Source: Petaurus breviceps papuanus
Lineage: Eukaryota > Chordata > Mammalia > Diprotodontia > Petauridae
Direction: 5' to 3'
DNA: 64,000 bases
Assembly: GCA_028583685.1 (NCBI GenBank)
Contig: JAMXIF010000065.1
Span: 37,545,984 to 37,609,983, forward strand
A program made the translations under genes and the position numbers. Positions 11,401-23,254 of this stretch are shown here, piece by piece (positions within the stretch are counted from its first letter, which is position 1; each line of letters opens with the position of its first letter). Below the pieces are notes generated by a model that saw only the letters and a program-made list of their open reading frames with translations, made no database searches and was not told the origin of the DNA.

Positions 11401-12509
11401 GCTCTATCCCAAGGAGGCCGGCCGGCACCCAAGGGCCTGATGGTCAGGCCACAGCCTGAGGAGAAGGGGGGTAGAGTTGAGGGAGAGGGAAAAACCTCAA
11501 GGGGGAACGGGGGAGTGGGGAACAGTCTTCGCAGGCCTATTGGCCAGACCTAGCCCAGGGGGATAGAACAGTTCCCCTGTGACCTTGATCCGTCCCCTTC
11601 AGATGATTCTGCAAAGGTCTCACCACAGCTGAGACCTTTCCTCTTTGGAGACCTCCATTTTTACTGCACCACTCCCTCCTTTCCATTCCTGATCACTAAA
11701 AATAGAGGCTGTCTTCAGCTGTGCTTAGATGGTCTCTTCCCCTCTACATCTGAAGCCTAAAATTCTGTGGTCAGAGTTTTATTCCTTTAGGATGAGACTT
11801 TGAATCAGACTCAGGATATGGTTCTGGGCGGAACCCTCAGCCCAAGTTGAGATGATCTGGTCAAGGTCACATGGATAGAAGGGAGGAGAACTGGGATTCA
11901 AATCTCTGACCCCCAAATCCAGCCTCCTTCCTACGGCCATGAGCCACGTCCCTGTTAAAATGCACTCCCTCCTCTGGAAGTGTGACAGCTTAAGATGTGG
12001 GAATCGGAAAACCTGGTCTCAGGTACGAGGGTGCTGCTCATGGTGCCTGGATGGGCAGAGAGGACAATGGGAAAACATGGAAGAAAAACTCAGCCACTTC
12101 ACGGTAGAGCTTTGGGAGGGCCCAGGGCCTGTTCTGAACTCCCAGCCCACTTACAGAAGTGTCTCAGCTCACTGAGAGCCATCTCTCCCTTCAACAGATA
12201 GTGGAAATGAGGCACAAACACTTCCTAAGACTTGGTTATGGTGACAAATGGGGCCCAACAAAGAGACAGAAAGAAGAGAAGCAGGGAAGTAGAGCAGAAA
12301 AAGCCCAGGACTGGGGTCCCATCGCCGCCGCTTCCTGTGTGATCTCGCACAAGACTCCCCAGATCCCGGCCCAGTTTCCTTCTCTTTAAGATGAAGCCGG
12401 TTAAGGTCCCTGCCAGTAGACTGGGTTATGGGATGGTGACAGTCCCTGGTCCCTGGAGCTCCCTCGGGGTCAGATCCCAGCTTCTCCATCACTGTCCCCT
12501 CCACACTCC

Positions 12510-12860
12510 ATCCTCCACACAGCTGTCCAAGTGAGTTCCCAAAGCACAGATCTGCCGTGCCAGCTCAAGAAGCCTTAGAGGCTCCCTGCTGTCTCTGAAA
12601 TGAAATGCAGAGCCCCCGGTGGGTCATTTAAAACCCTTCATAGCCCGGCTCCAGCCTCTCTTCCCAGACTGTTTTTACTCTAGGCCCCCTCATCTGCTCT
12701 ACATTCCAGCAGAAGCAGCCAGCATGCCCTCTGCTCCCGACATCCCATCTCCTGCCCCAGACTTTGCCAAAGCTGGCCGTGCCCCTTCCCCAGAATGCTC
12801 TGCCTCTTGGGACCCCTGCCTGGCTTCAGGGCTCAGCTCCTGATCCCTGCACTCTGTCTT
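12510..12860. mobile_element. L2-like LINE remnant
   Basis: Carries phrases typical of mammalian L2-derived sequence ('ttaaaacccttcatagcccggc', 'ctccagcctctcttcc', 'ccagaatgctctgcctc'). It is decayed, with no open reading frame of interest. Similar short pieces are at 16090-16150, 16375-16420 and 33690-33850. Confidence 0.45.
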
Positions 12861-12899
12861 CCCAACCCCCATTGCTGTGCAGAACTACATCTATGTAGG

Positions 12900-13115
12900 A
12901 GTTAAGGTTTGCAAAAGGCTTCACAGAGACTGTACCATCTGAGTCTCACAATAACCCCAGGAGGTAAGGGTCACTATTATCCCTACTTTACAGATGAAGA
13001 AATTAAAGGGCTAGGCCAGTCGCACAATGAGTTGTGTCTGAAGTTGGATTTGAACCCAGGTCCTGAGGACTCCAAATCCAGCACCCTAACCATTACACCA
13101 GACTACCCCAATACC
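12900..13115 (-). mobile_element. MIR/CORE-SINE
   Basis: Reads as a reversed MIR-type SINE: 'ggtttgcaaaaggcttcac', 'tactttacagatgaagaaa', 'tggatttgaacccaggtcc', 'accattacaccagactacc'. The tRNA-related head is on the right, so the element is on the minus strand. Confidence 0.75.
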
Positions 13116-14142
13116 TATAACTGCAGCTAGCATTTAGGCACTGAGGTTTACAAAGTGCTTTACCCATACTGTCTTATCTGACAATCTCACTCATTATCTG
13201 TGCATATTTTGCTTTACCCTGTGGGAACACAAGCTCGCTGAGGGAGAGAATTCTTTGTCTCTGTCTTTCTTTGGCCCGTGCTCCGCACTGAGTCTGGGAG
13301 GAGGCTTTGGACCCAGGGTAGAGGGGTAGGTGTGTTTCATCTGGACAATAGGGGGGTGTGTGTGAGGAGGAACGCCAGGGCTGGTTTGGGGCCTTTGGAG
13401 GACTGGCACATGGCCAGTTTCAAGGCAGACTTACAAGGAGGCCAGTTTACGCCTCAAAGTCAAGAACGTCCTCCCAGTGAGAGCTTCCAATGCTGGCTGG
13501 GCTGACCTCACGCAGAGGCTGCATGTCCACTAGTCTGGCATGTCCTGGTGGGGATTCCTTCGTGCACAGTGCGGCCTCTCACTCTCAATCCCTGAGTCCT
13601 TGTTTCAGCAGGCATTTCATAAATTCCTTCTGGATTAGTGTGGATTCTACAGGGCCTCAAGGCCCTTAGAACAACTCTGGAAAGCAGGGGGACAAGTGCT
13701 TTTATCTCTCCTTTACAAAGAAGTAAACTGAGGCTGGCCCCTCTGACCGTGTCACAGAACTTCGCTGGCCAGAAATCTCCCAGCTCCCTTCAGGAGTTAC
13801 TTCAGGACTGACCTCAGAAAGTGGGAGGAAGGACGGACTCAGGTGGCGCTGGGCCCTTCCCTAGCTCTGGGAGTGGGGGAGAGGGGCAGGAAAGAAGACT
13901 CCCCCCAGGACCCTGCCCTGGACCAGCTCTCCTCTCAGCCTGCAGAGCACAGAGGAATTGTTCCCAAAGGCCTAATGGGGGGAGACCACACTGCAGAAGA
14001 AGGGGGCAGGGAGTGGGGTGTGCTGGAGAAGGAAAGAGGAAGCCGTGGGAAGAGGCTTTGGGGGATGGGGGAGCCAGGGGCGGGGGGGGGGGATGGATGA
14101 GGGGGCTGGGCAAGCCACCAGCCACAGTCACTCCACTCCTCC

Positions 14143-14156
14143 CAGTTTCAGTTTTT
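14143..14156 (-). promoter_or_regulatory. Candidate IRF/ISRE-type site
   Basis: The minus strand reads AAAAACTGAAACTG, close to the ISRE core GAAANNGAAA. It is non-repetitive and lies about 11.4 kb upstream of SPI1. IRF factors cooperate with PU.1, but there is no evidence of use here. Confidence 0.3.
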
Positions 14157-14404
14157 AAATAGCAGCTTGGTTTGGAGCAGAGTGGGATGGTCCTGCCCCA
14201 CCTCCACCCGAGACACCTCTTCTGATTAGTCTGGGCCCTAAGAGCCTGCTGCTCCTGAAGAATCCCATACAGTTTTCAAGTCCTAGGCCAGATGATCCCA
14301 GTGGAGCCGAGACAAATGACTTCAGCCAGGATCTTGACTGGTCTTGGCCTAAGACCAAGTCCTAAGCCCTGGCCTGGTGGATCATGGCTCTTGGTCTGGT
14401 CCCA

Positions 14405-14760
14405 GGGACTGGTTAGGTAGATCCCAGAAGGTCCCAGATCTGGGCCTGGTCAGTCCTAGAGTCAGCCTGGTGGATCCCAGTAGATCCTAGCTCTGGGCCT
14501 GGCCGGTTCTATTTAATGGCCTGGGAGGTCCCAGAAGGTCCCAGGTCTGGGCCTGGCCGGTTCTATTTATTGGCCCGGGAGGTCCCAGGAGGTCCCAGGT
14601 CTGGGCCAGGCCAGTCCTATTTATTGGCCCAGGAGGTCCCAGGAGGTCCCAGGTCTGGGCCTGGGCAGTCCTAGCTTCAGGGCTGGTGGATACCAGCAGG
14701 TCCTGACTCTGGGTCAGGTAGATTTGGGTGGATCCTGGTGCTGGGCCTGGTGAAGCTGGA
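14405..14760. repeat. 54-bp minisatellite
   Basis: At least three nearly identical 54-bp units (core about 14487-14670) share 'ggaggtcccaggaggtccc' and 'tctgggcctggcc' blocks and a 'ctatttatt' segment. Degenerate units extend both ways. Because 54 is divisible by three, the minus strand carries a 129-codon open frame (14487-14876) with an 18-residue repeat around QTWDLLGPPGPINRTG. I treat that frame as a by-product of the repeat. Confidence 0.9.
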
Positions 14761-17139
14761 CAGAACCAGGCTCTGTGGTCACTGAGGTAACTGCAGCTGG
14801 GCCCAGAGTTGATGAAAAACCTGATGACTCTCCACATTGGAAGCTTATTTATAAACCAGGCCCTCTCCATCAGCAAGGCAGCTGCACAGCTGCCAAGTCA
14901 GCAGGCTTGGGGTGGGTGAGCCATCCATGCTGGGTCAGGCCCCACAGCTCCTCTGACACGCAGGGGCCACAGACACGATTTCTGCTGGAAGCTGCTAACG
15001 TGGGGCAGGAGGCACCGTGCCCCACAGCAGAACATCAGCTATGTTGGGATCCCTAAGGTTGGGCCTCATGCTTTCTGGGGGCCACCTGGAGCCCTCTGCC
15101 CCTGTCACAGACTTCATTGGCCAGACATTCCTTACTGACCAGGGCCTTCATGCTGGCACAGTGAGGGCTTCCTCTCCCTTCAGCCCTGGCACAGCAAGCT
15201 GTCCCCAGAACGAGGGGCCTTTGGACCGGGCCTCTGTGGGGTCCCTCACCCTTCCTCTCCCTCCTGGCTCACTGGGAAAGCTCCCATGACCTTTTTACCC
15301 AGTGGGTCTTGGGGGATTCCCGGTCTGGGATGACCCCAAACATAAAGCTAGGCCCATTTTTGGGTTGCTGTGCTCAGGAACTCAGGAGCTCCCTGCTCCA
15401 TTGGAGAACAGGTCCCCATTGTGAGCAGGGCCTCTCCACAAAATCACAGATGAGGCTAAGACCCCCTCCCTTCTATGTCCCTTCTCCATCCCCGAGTGAA
15501 CCATTAAGTTCCTTCATCCTGAGGTCTTAAGATTTTCACTCCTCCCAGGATGATGAGCATTTTAAAAACTAGTGGAGGGGAATATATGGGCCTGTAACAG
15601 TCAAGTTTCACCAGCCCTGATGGGTGGTAGGACAGATATCGGAGCCCTTGAAGTCACGCCATCCAAGTGAGACACATCAGGATCATGTTGGATCAGAGTC
15701 ACAGGTTCTGGGTTTGAATTCTGGTTCTGCCAACTCACTAGCTGTCTGACCTTGGGTAAGTCATATCACTTCCCTGAGCCTGTAAAATGAGATCAGGTTG
15801 GGCTAGAAGATCCTCAGGGTCCTTCCCATTCTGGATCTAAGCTCCTTGTTTTGCTACTCGGCCTACAGCCCAACTCCCAGCCCACTTGGCAAAGCATTTA
15901 AGCAGAGGAAGAAGGATTATGGGCAACACACCATGTGCGGAATCAGAGGGCCTGGGTTCAAATCCCACCCTGCCCCTTCCCCCACTACCCATGTGATCTT
16001 AGACAAGCCACCTGAGCTCTGAGGGGCTGGATTCTATGTTCTCAAAGGTTCCTTTGGTCTTATGACCCAGGAGCAGAAAAGTGAGTCGCCCCAATGCCTT
16101 TGCTCAAGCCTTTCCCAAAGTTTCTGGGACTGTCCTGGTTTCTAGAATTCTCAGCCTGAGAGCCCTGATGCTCCTACTGGGAGCTCCTGGTACCCTCTCC
16201 TCCGCCTTCCATGCCCGCGGTGTGCGCCATGGTCCTCAACATGCAGGCCGTCCTCCCACAGAGGTGGCTGCTGGCCCCAAAGTGGGGAGAATCACCACTG
16301 TCAGGGTCAGTAAGCAGCAGGGGGTCAGAGCACTGGCTTCTAAAATCCTCTCCTGTTCTAAAAGTATGATTCCAGTGTCTGTTCCTTTGCTCAAGCTGTT
16401 ACCCTTCCCAGCATGCCTTTAGTCCTTGTGCTTTGGGTCATAAATGGAGAGCTGGAAAGGACCTTTCTAAGGTCCACATCCAAGCCCTTCATTAATCAGA
16501 TGAAGAAATTGGCCCCAGGTGAAATAGGAAGTAACTGAGCCAAGAACTGAACCCAGGTCCCCTGACTCCAAATCCAGAATTCTTTTCATTTCATTTTCCA
16601 TCCCTCCTTCAGGACCTAATCCAGACCATAGAGCTGAAAGAGAGATATGAAGAGATTGTCTACTCCAACCTCCATTTTACAGATGTGGAAACTGAGGCCC
16701 ATTGAGGTGAGAAACTTGCCCAAGGTCATGTAGAGCCAGTAAGAGGCAGAACTGGAAACCTAGATCTTCTGCACCCTGCCTCTCCCATTCCTCCTCCATG
16801 GAGCCCCCCAGACCACCCCATTCCCCTCCAGCTGAATTCCTTAGGGTTGGAAGGTCACACACTTTCCCCCTTGATGAGATGCCAGTCCTGACTGTTGGCT
16901 GGGTGGCATCTAGTGTCCCCCTCTAGGTTCTAAGTCTGGAGGTCCAGGGTGCATATGTGGGTTCATGCCAGGCTCCTGCAAGAGAAGGCACTAAATGTAG
17001 AGTCAGAGGACCTGGGTCCAAAGCTCTCGTGCCTGCACTCAGCTGGGCCTCAGTTTCCCTCGGGGACTTGCTGACTTTGGAAGTCCCTTCCAGCCCTGGA
17101 TATGAGGGTGGGGGCCCCTCCAGGGTGGTCAGAGGCTCC

Positions 17140-17420
17140 TGATTCAGTCCAGCTCCCAGGAGATGCACTGTCCCCCAGCCCCCACCCCCAGCAGCTGTCC
17201 CTGTTTCCAAATCAGCCTGGTGGCCGCCTGAGAAAACAGGAAGCACGCAGTTACCACAGGAAGTGTGTTCTCCCTCCTCCCCCACCCAGCCCGGCCCGGC
17301 CCATTGCAAAACGCCAACAGAACAATTGCTCCAGGAGGCTGGGGCCGCTGGGAAATGCACGCTGGAGACCCTGGTGGTGGCCGTGGCCACACCGGCCTCT
17401 GGTCCCACAGCCCCGCTGCC
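17140..17420. promoter_or_regulatory. Candidate SPI1 upstream regulatory element (URE)
   Basis: Non-repetitive island about 14.5 kb upstream of the SPI1 start, matching the known position of the PU.1 URE (about -14 kb in mouse, -17 kb in human). It holds an ETS site ACAGGAAGC (17236-17244), a RUNX-ETS composite in which ACCACA (17253-17258) overlaps ACAGGAAGT (17256-17264), a C/EBP-like ATTGCAAAA (17303-17311), a MYB-like CAACAG (17315-17320) and a second ATTGC (17325-17329). The known URE is bound by PU.1, RUNX1 and C/EBP. Function is inferred from position and motif grouping. Confidence 0.6.
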
Positions 17421-18321
17421 CCACCCCCCCAGGCCTGGAGTGATGTCCAGCGCCTGGGACCCATAGGGGAAGCGATTCTGCTCCGGGCCCGGCCTTGACC
17501 TCCGAGCCAGGGCCCAGGGCCTCTCACAGAGATGTGTTTCCCAGAAGAGGTGCAGCTCACCTCCATCCCTGGGGGAGGCGGGATGGGAGAGGGTGTGCCC
17601 CAGCTGGTTCAGGCCCTGCCAAAGTCAGGAACCAGCCCTCGGATGTCCCTGAGCCCTCCTGCCCAGCTGTCATCAATGTCCCTGGCCCTGCTGGCAGATC
17701 CCTGGATGCCACACTCTATGGGGCCCTTGAGTCCAGTTCAGCTTATATGCCCCCACACCCACCCCCTTGGGCATCTGAGGATCCAGGTCCCACTTTGGAA
17801 AGAATCTTCCCTTCCCCGCCTGCTTCTCTCCCCCACCCTCCACCACACTCACCTCCCTGTTTCCTGCCCTAGGAGACCAGCATTCAAGGGCGGGTGGGAG
17901 AGCGGGGAGAGGCCCCCTGGAAGCCCCAGGACCCAGGGCCGTGGTCCCCGTGCTCTCCGAGGGCCCTGAGGGACAGTGAGGAAAGAAGAAGAGGACGGAG
18001 CATTTCATGGTGTTATAAATCAAAGAGGGAAGTCAGGACAGGAGAAATAAGAAACTTCCCTCCTACCCCCCGGGCACTGGGACCTGCCAGTCGGCTGGGC
18101 CCAGCCAAGCTCCCCCAGCCAAGCCAGCCAGGGCCAGGAATCGACGGTGCTGCCCCCCAGGAAATCTCCCCTGCCTCCATCCCTCCTTCCCGCCCTACCC
18201 CCCAGGATGGATAAGCTCCCTACCACCACCACCCCCAGGCCTCCCTCTCTTCTTCCTCTTGTCTCCCCCTCCCTTCTGTCTCAGGGTCACTGACACCTGG
18301 GGGGCTTACACTTGCAGTGGA

Positions 18322-18343
18322 GAAAATGAAAGAGAAAGAAAGT
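18322..18343 (+). promoter_or_regulatory. GAAA-rich, IRF-like motif cluster
   Basis: GAAAATGAAA (18322-18331) fits GAAANNGAAA and is followed by GAGAAAGAAAG. It lies about 15.5 kb upstream of SPI1, close to the candidate URE. It may be simple purine-rich sequence. Confidence 0.25.
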
Positions 18344-19176
18344 AAGAATTTCCAATAAGAAAATCTAGGCAGGGGTGATGGGAAAATCTGTCATTTATCA
18401 ATCAGATGTTTGTCAAAGCTCCCTCTCAGCCCTGGGCTGAGAAGATCAATCAATCAATCACCATTTATTAAGCACCTACTATGTGCCAAGCACTGTTGTA
18501 GGAGCTAGCAGTAAAAATAAAACAATCCATAGGCCCTGCCCTCAAGGAGCTCACATTCTGTGTGGAGACAGCATATGTATATAGAGAGGCATGGAGAGAA
18601 GAGACCCGAGGTGACTGGGGATCCTAGCAGCCCGGACCTCAAGGAGTCTGGAGTCTAGCAGAGAACGAAAGACAAGCCAATATTTATTGTGGAGAGACCG
18701 GACAATTGGACACTCAGTATCTGGAAGGGCCCTGTGCTGGGTGCTGGTGCAGAGGGCACGGCCAGAGAAAAAGAGCAAATAAGAAATACCGTAGTCCTGC
18801 CTCCAGGGGACTTACACCAAGTCAGGGCCCCCCTGCTGCTGCCCCCGGAATCCTGGGCCCAGCCAGTGCCTGGAGAAGTCAGCTCCGACCCTCGGAGGCG
18901 CTGCCCCAGCCCGACTCAGGTGTCTGGTGATGGAGTGTGAGCTGGCCCTGGACCTGCCCTCTTACGGCAAGAGCGCCTTCATAGCCCCCCTGGCAGCTGG
19001 GCTGTCCTCTGCTCCGTGGGCCCGCTGCTCGCCCTCCTCCTGGCTTCACCATCTCTGCGTGGTCATCGCTCCTCTATGTGCATTGTCTCCTGTTAGAGCA
19101 GAAACTCCATGAGGACAGGGACTCTTTTTATAGTTGCATCTCCCGTACTTGACACACAGCAAATACTTAAGAAATA

Positions 19177-19957
19177 CTTCTTTCTTCCCTCCCTCCCTTC
19201 GTCCTTCCCTCCCTCTGTTCCTTCCTTCCCTCCTTCTTTTCTTCCATTCTCCCTCTTTTCCCCCCTCCCTCCCTCCTTCTCTCCTTTCCTTCCTTCATTC
19301 CTTCCTTCTTTCCCTCCCTCTTCTCCTTCCTTCCTTCCTTCCCTCCTTCCTTCCTTCCCTCCCTCCCTCCCCCCTCCTTCCTTCCTTCCCTCCCTCCCTC
19401 CTTCCTTTCTTCCTTCGTTCCCCCTTCTTTCCTTCCTTACTTTTCCTTCCCTCCTTCTTTCCTTCCTTCCTCCCTCCTTCCCTCCTTCCTTTCTTCCTTC
19501 CTTCCCTCTCTACCGCCTTCCTTCCCTCCCTCCCTCCTTCCTTCCCTCCTTCCTTCCTTCCTCCCCTCCCTCCTTCCTTCCTTCCTCCCCTCCCTCCCTC
19601 CTTCCTTCCTTCCCTCCCTTCCCCCTTCCCTCCTTCCTTTCTTCCTTCCTTCCCTCCCTCCCTCCTTCCCTCCTTTCTTCTTTCCCTCCCTCCTTCTTTT
19701 CTTCCTTCCTTTTCTTTCCTTCCCTCCTTTCCTTCCTTCCTCCCCTCCCTCCTTCCTTACTTCNNNNNNNNNNNNNNNNNNNNNNNNNNNNNNNNNNNNN
19801 NNNNNNNNNNNNNNNNNNNNNNNNNNNNNNNNNNNNNNNNNNNNNNNNNNNNNNNNNNNNNNNCTTCCTTCCCTCCTTCTTTCCTTCCTTCCTTTTCCTT
19901 CCCTCCCTCCTTCTCTCCTTCCTTCCTTCCTTCCTCCCTTCCTTCCATCCTTTTTCC
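19177..19957. repeat. (TTCC/TCCC)n array with assembly gap
   Basis: About 680 bp of polypyrimidine tetranucleotides on the plus strand with a 100-base run of N at 19764-19863, so true length is unknown. The open frames through it are artefacts of the repeat and span the Ns. Confidence 0.97.
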
Positions 19958-20864
19958 ATAAAGAGGCATTTCAGTGCAGTAAACAGAACACTGGAGCTGA
20001 AGTTGGGAAGAAGGTTCTGCTCCTGACTTTGCCCCTCACTTCCTGGACAGGGAAAGTGCCCTGGAGTCAGCTCTTGTAGGAGCCTGCTCAGAAAACAGCC
20101 ATAGCCATCCATCAGGGTTTAACTGATTGCTCTGTTGATCATCTAGACTTAAGGACTTGATGGGTAAACTGCTCCTAATGCAGATCTCCTTAGCCTGTCC
20201 TGTGCACAGCCTCACAGCTCCGCAGCTTGGGACAGACTCCCTCCCTTCCCGGGCCTCAGTTTCCTCACCCATAAAATGCAGGGATTGGACTAGATGGCCA
20301 CTCAGGTCCCTTACAACTCTAATCTATAATCAGTCTATCAGTAAACATGTTTGAGGTGCCTACTATGTGCTACAAGGCGCTATATGAAAAGCTGGGGACA
20401 AACATTTAAAAACCAAGCCAGCCCCTCCCTCATTCCACAATACATGTGTGAGTGGCGGCCAGGGAAGAGACGCAGACACAGAGGCTGGTATCCTCCCTTT
20501 ACAGATGAGGAAACTGAGGCAGGAAAAGATTAAGTGACTTGCCTGCCACCCACCGACAAACCCATTCATTCAGTGCCCACTCTGTGTTAGCACTGTGCCA
20601 GGCACTGGGGATACAAATTCACACTGTAAAGCAAGGCCCACCTCTAAGGTCCCTTCCTGCTCCAAAGCTATGGCCCACTGGGTCAGGCGCCGGGTCCTAC
20701 AGACCTCCCTGACATGAGTGAGCCTGGCTGTGGGCGGGCCCTGGCACGGACAGCGATTTAAAGAATATTCTTCCTTTGGTGATGGACAATGAGTAAGGCA
20801 GTGTTCTGGAGCTCGGGGACTGAAGAGCAGGATTAAAATCCTGCTCTGCCCTTTATTGAGACAG

Positions 20865-21060
20865 GCTGGCATCTACAGGGTGCTTTAAGGTTTGCCAGGG
20901 GCTTGACAGTTTACATTTGATCCTCACAACAACCTTTTGAGGTGGGTGCTGTTGTTATGTACATTTGACAGTTGAGGAAACTGAGGCAGACGCAGCTAGC
21001 AGGGATCTAGGGTCCGTCCTGACCCCCAGATCCAGCTCTATCCAGTGGGCTGCCTGGTGC
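20865..21060 (-). mobile_element. MIR/CORE-SINE
   Basis: Reversed MIR-type element: 'aaggtttgccaggggcttgac', 'gatcctcacaacaacc', 'gttgaggaaactgaggcag', ending with a tRNA-like head 'tccagtgggctgcctggtgcc'. Confidence 0.75.
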
Positions 21061-22689
21061 CTCTTACCACCTGTGTGGCCTTGTCCCTCTGCCACGATTT
21101 CATCATCGGCAGCATGAAGGGGTTAGACAGTCCCAACCAGCTTCGAGTCTGCAGCCTCATGTCCTACAGTTCCTAGGGACAGAGCGGGTTGGACTTATTC
21201 CCTCGGGTCAGTGTGGGGTCAGGCCCTCAGGTTCCTAGGGACCCTTTCTTCTCTTTCCCCAGGTTCACCACTTCCTCCCTTTCACCTTCCCTGCACCTCT
21301 GAATCGTGTCTGAGTGTGGGAGACTAGAGAACCTCAACCGTGTCCTTTTCCCCTCACATCATAGGGCTTCTCCCCTTACCAGGGCCTGGGTCAGCAGCCC
21401 ACAGCTTCCCATAAGCCTGTCCCATGCCCAAGGACCCTCAGCAATCCCTGACCCTCAATATCCTGGTCCAGTCCAACCTGCCACCCCAAGCAGCAATCCA
21501 TACACAGAGGTTAGGGACATAGGGACCATTCTTTAGAGGTCACTTGGTCCACCCCTCTTATGAGGGAAACTAAGGCAGCTTGGTCACACAGGTAGTGAGT
21601 AACGTAGTATTAATATAGTCCTAACGAGGCCACTTCTGAATTTCTGACTCCAGCTCTCGGGTTCTTTCCTCCACATTATGCCGTCTCCCTTCCACAGTGA
21701 AGGATGAGTACCCGTTCTCTGCCTGAACACTTCCAATGACAGGGAAGTCATTGCCTCACAAGACAGCCTGTTATATTTTTAGACAATGTTCATTTCCTGG
21801 AAAATTTTTCCTTAGAGATGGGCTAGAAATGGGACTGCCTCCCCATTTCACTGGAGTTACAGGGAATAAACTGGCTGCCTCTTCCAAATGATCAATCTAC
21901 AGGCATGTGGTAAGTGCCAGGAATTCTGCCTTGCTGTGCTGGGCATACAATGACCAGGATGAAACAGTCCCTGCCCTCAGGGAGCATATGTTCTAATGGG
22001 GAAAGAGAAGTACAAGCCAAAAAGCATGTTCAGAATAAAACCAAAATAAACACAAGCGAGTGTGGAAAGAGGGGGCGAGGAACTGAGTCCTAGACAGTCG
22101 GTCAGCAAACGCTTATCAAGTGCCGACTGTATGCCAGGCTAAGAGCTAGAGATTAAAAAAAAGAGCAAAAGGCAGCCTTTGTTCTCAAGGAGCTTACAGT
22201 CTAATTAGTGGGCAAAGCACCGTGCCTACAGCTATGTGCCAACAAAATATATAGAGGCATAATTGGAGGTGATCTGGGAAGCGAGGCACCCGCTATGAGG
22301 GGGACTGGCGGAAGATGGTCCTTCAGCTGAGAATGCTGGAAGCTAGGAGGTGGAAAGAAGGGAGGGCGTGCCAGGTAGGTGGGCAACGAAGGGGAGAGCT
22401 CAGCTTCCGGAGATGGGGGGTCCTACTTATGTGAGGCGTGTGACTTAGTGCCTTAGGGCCTGTGCCCTTCTGTCCCCCACCACCCGCCTCCGAAACCTTC
22501 CCTTTTCCAAGTTAAACATCCCAGAGCCCTGTAACTATTTACAGCTATCCCTTCCACATTGCCACTTTCCCCATCACAGTTTTCATGTATAGGTTGGCAT
22601 AAGAAATGAAACTCAGTCTTTTTCTGTTTTGTAAAGACCTCTGACTTGTATAAGGAGTTCTTGGTCTAAAAAGGCAGCAGTGAAACAGA

Positions 22690-22918
22690 TTGGGCAGCTA
22701 GGTGGCACAATGGGTAGAGTGGCAGACCCAGAGTCAGGAAGACCCGAGTTCAAATCTGGTCTCAGACACTTACTTGTTGTGTGACCTTGGGCAAGTTGCT
22801 TAACTCAGTTTCCTCATCTGTAAAATGAGCTGGAGAAGCAAATGGCAAACCATTCCAGGATCCTTGCCAAGAAAACCCTAAATAGGGTCTCAAAGAGTTG
22901 GACACAACTGACTAACAG
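22690..22918 (+). mobile_element. Mar1-type SINE, near full length
   Basis: Begins 'gggcagctaggtggcacaat', has the tRNA A and B box regions ('gttcaaatctggtctc'), the 'cctcatctgtaaaatgagct' centre, and ends 'caaagagttggacacaact'. This is the standard marsupial Mar1 layout of about 230 bp. Confidence 0.9.
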
Positions 22919-23254
22919 CAGATTAGGCATGGATTGGGAGTCACCCCGATTTGGGTTCAAATCCTTCCTCAGACACTTAATAGCTATGCGACCCTGGGCA
23001 AGTCACTGATAACCACAAGAATAATGAGAGCTAACATTTACAGTTATACTCCCTATGCCTCAGTTTCCTTATCTGCAAAATGAGGGAGTCACATCTGATG
23101 GCTTCTAAGGTCCCTTCTAAATCAAAATCTGTGATTCTATGAACTAGAGGGATAAGGAAAGGCCAGAGTTTTATGGTCCCTAGGGTCCCCTTCTCCTCTA
23201 ACTTGTAAGTCCTTTGAAGTGCCCTCTGCCCATGGCATTCTTCTAATTCCAATT

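Larger units (their letters stand above)
17420..22685. other. SPI1 upstream intergenic region, middle part
   Basis: No gene is supported. 17420-18300 is G/C-rich apparently unique sequence. 18322-18345 is a run of GAAA motifs. 18455-18820 contains two copies of the 'ATTTATTAAGCACCT' family. 18830-19100 appears unique. 19177-19957 is the TTCC array. 20220-20330 and 20480-20550 are SINE tails. 20865-21060 is a MIR on the minus strand. 21540-21860 contains CR1/L3-like sequence (21720-21830). 22100-22390 is another copy of the abundant family. Confidence 0.6.

Noticed and set aside
19109-20112. Open frames of 200-305 codons on both strands across the TTCC array
   Set aside because: They are the direct reading of a tetranucleotide repeat and cross the run of Ns.
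22690-22770. tRNA-like A and B boxes, here and at other SINEs
   Set aside because: All belong to tRNA-derived SINEs with A-rich or SINE-specific 3' parts; no intact cloverleaf tRNA gene was found.
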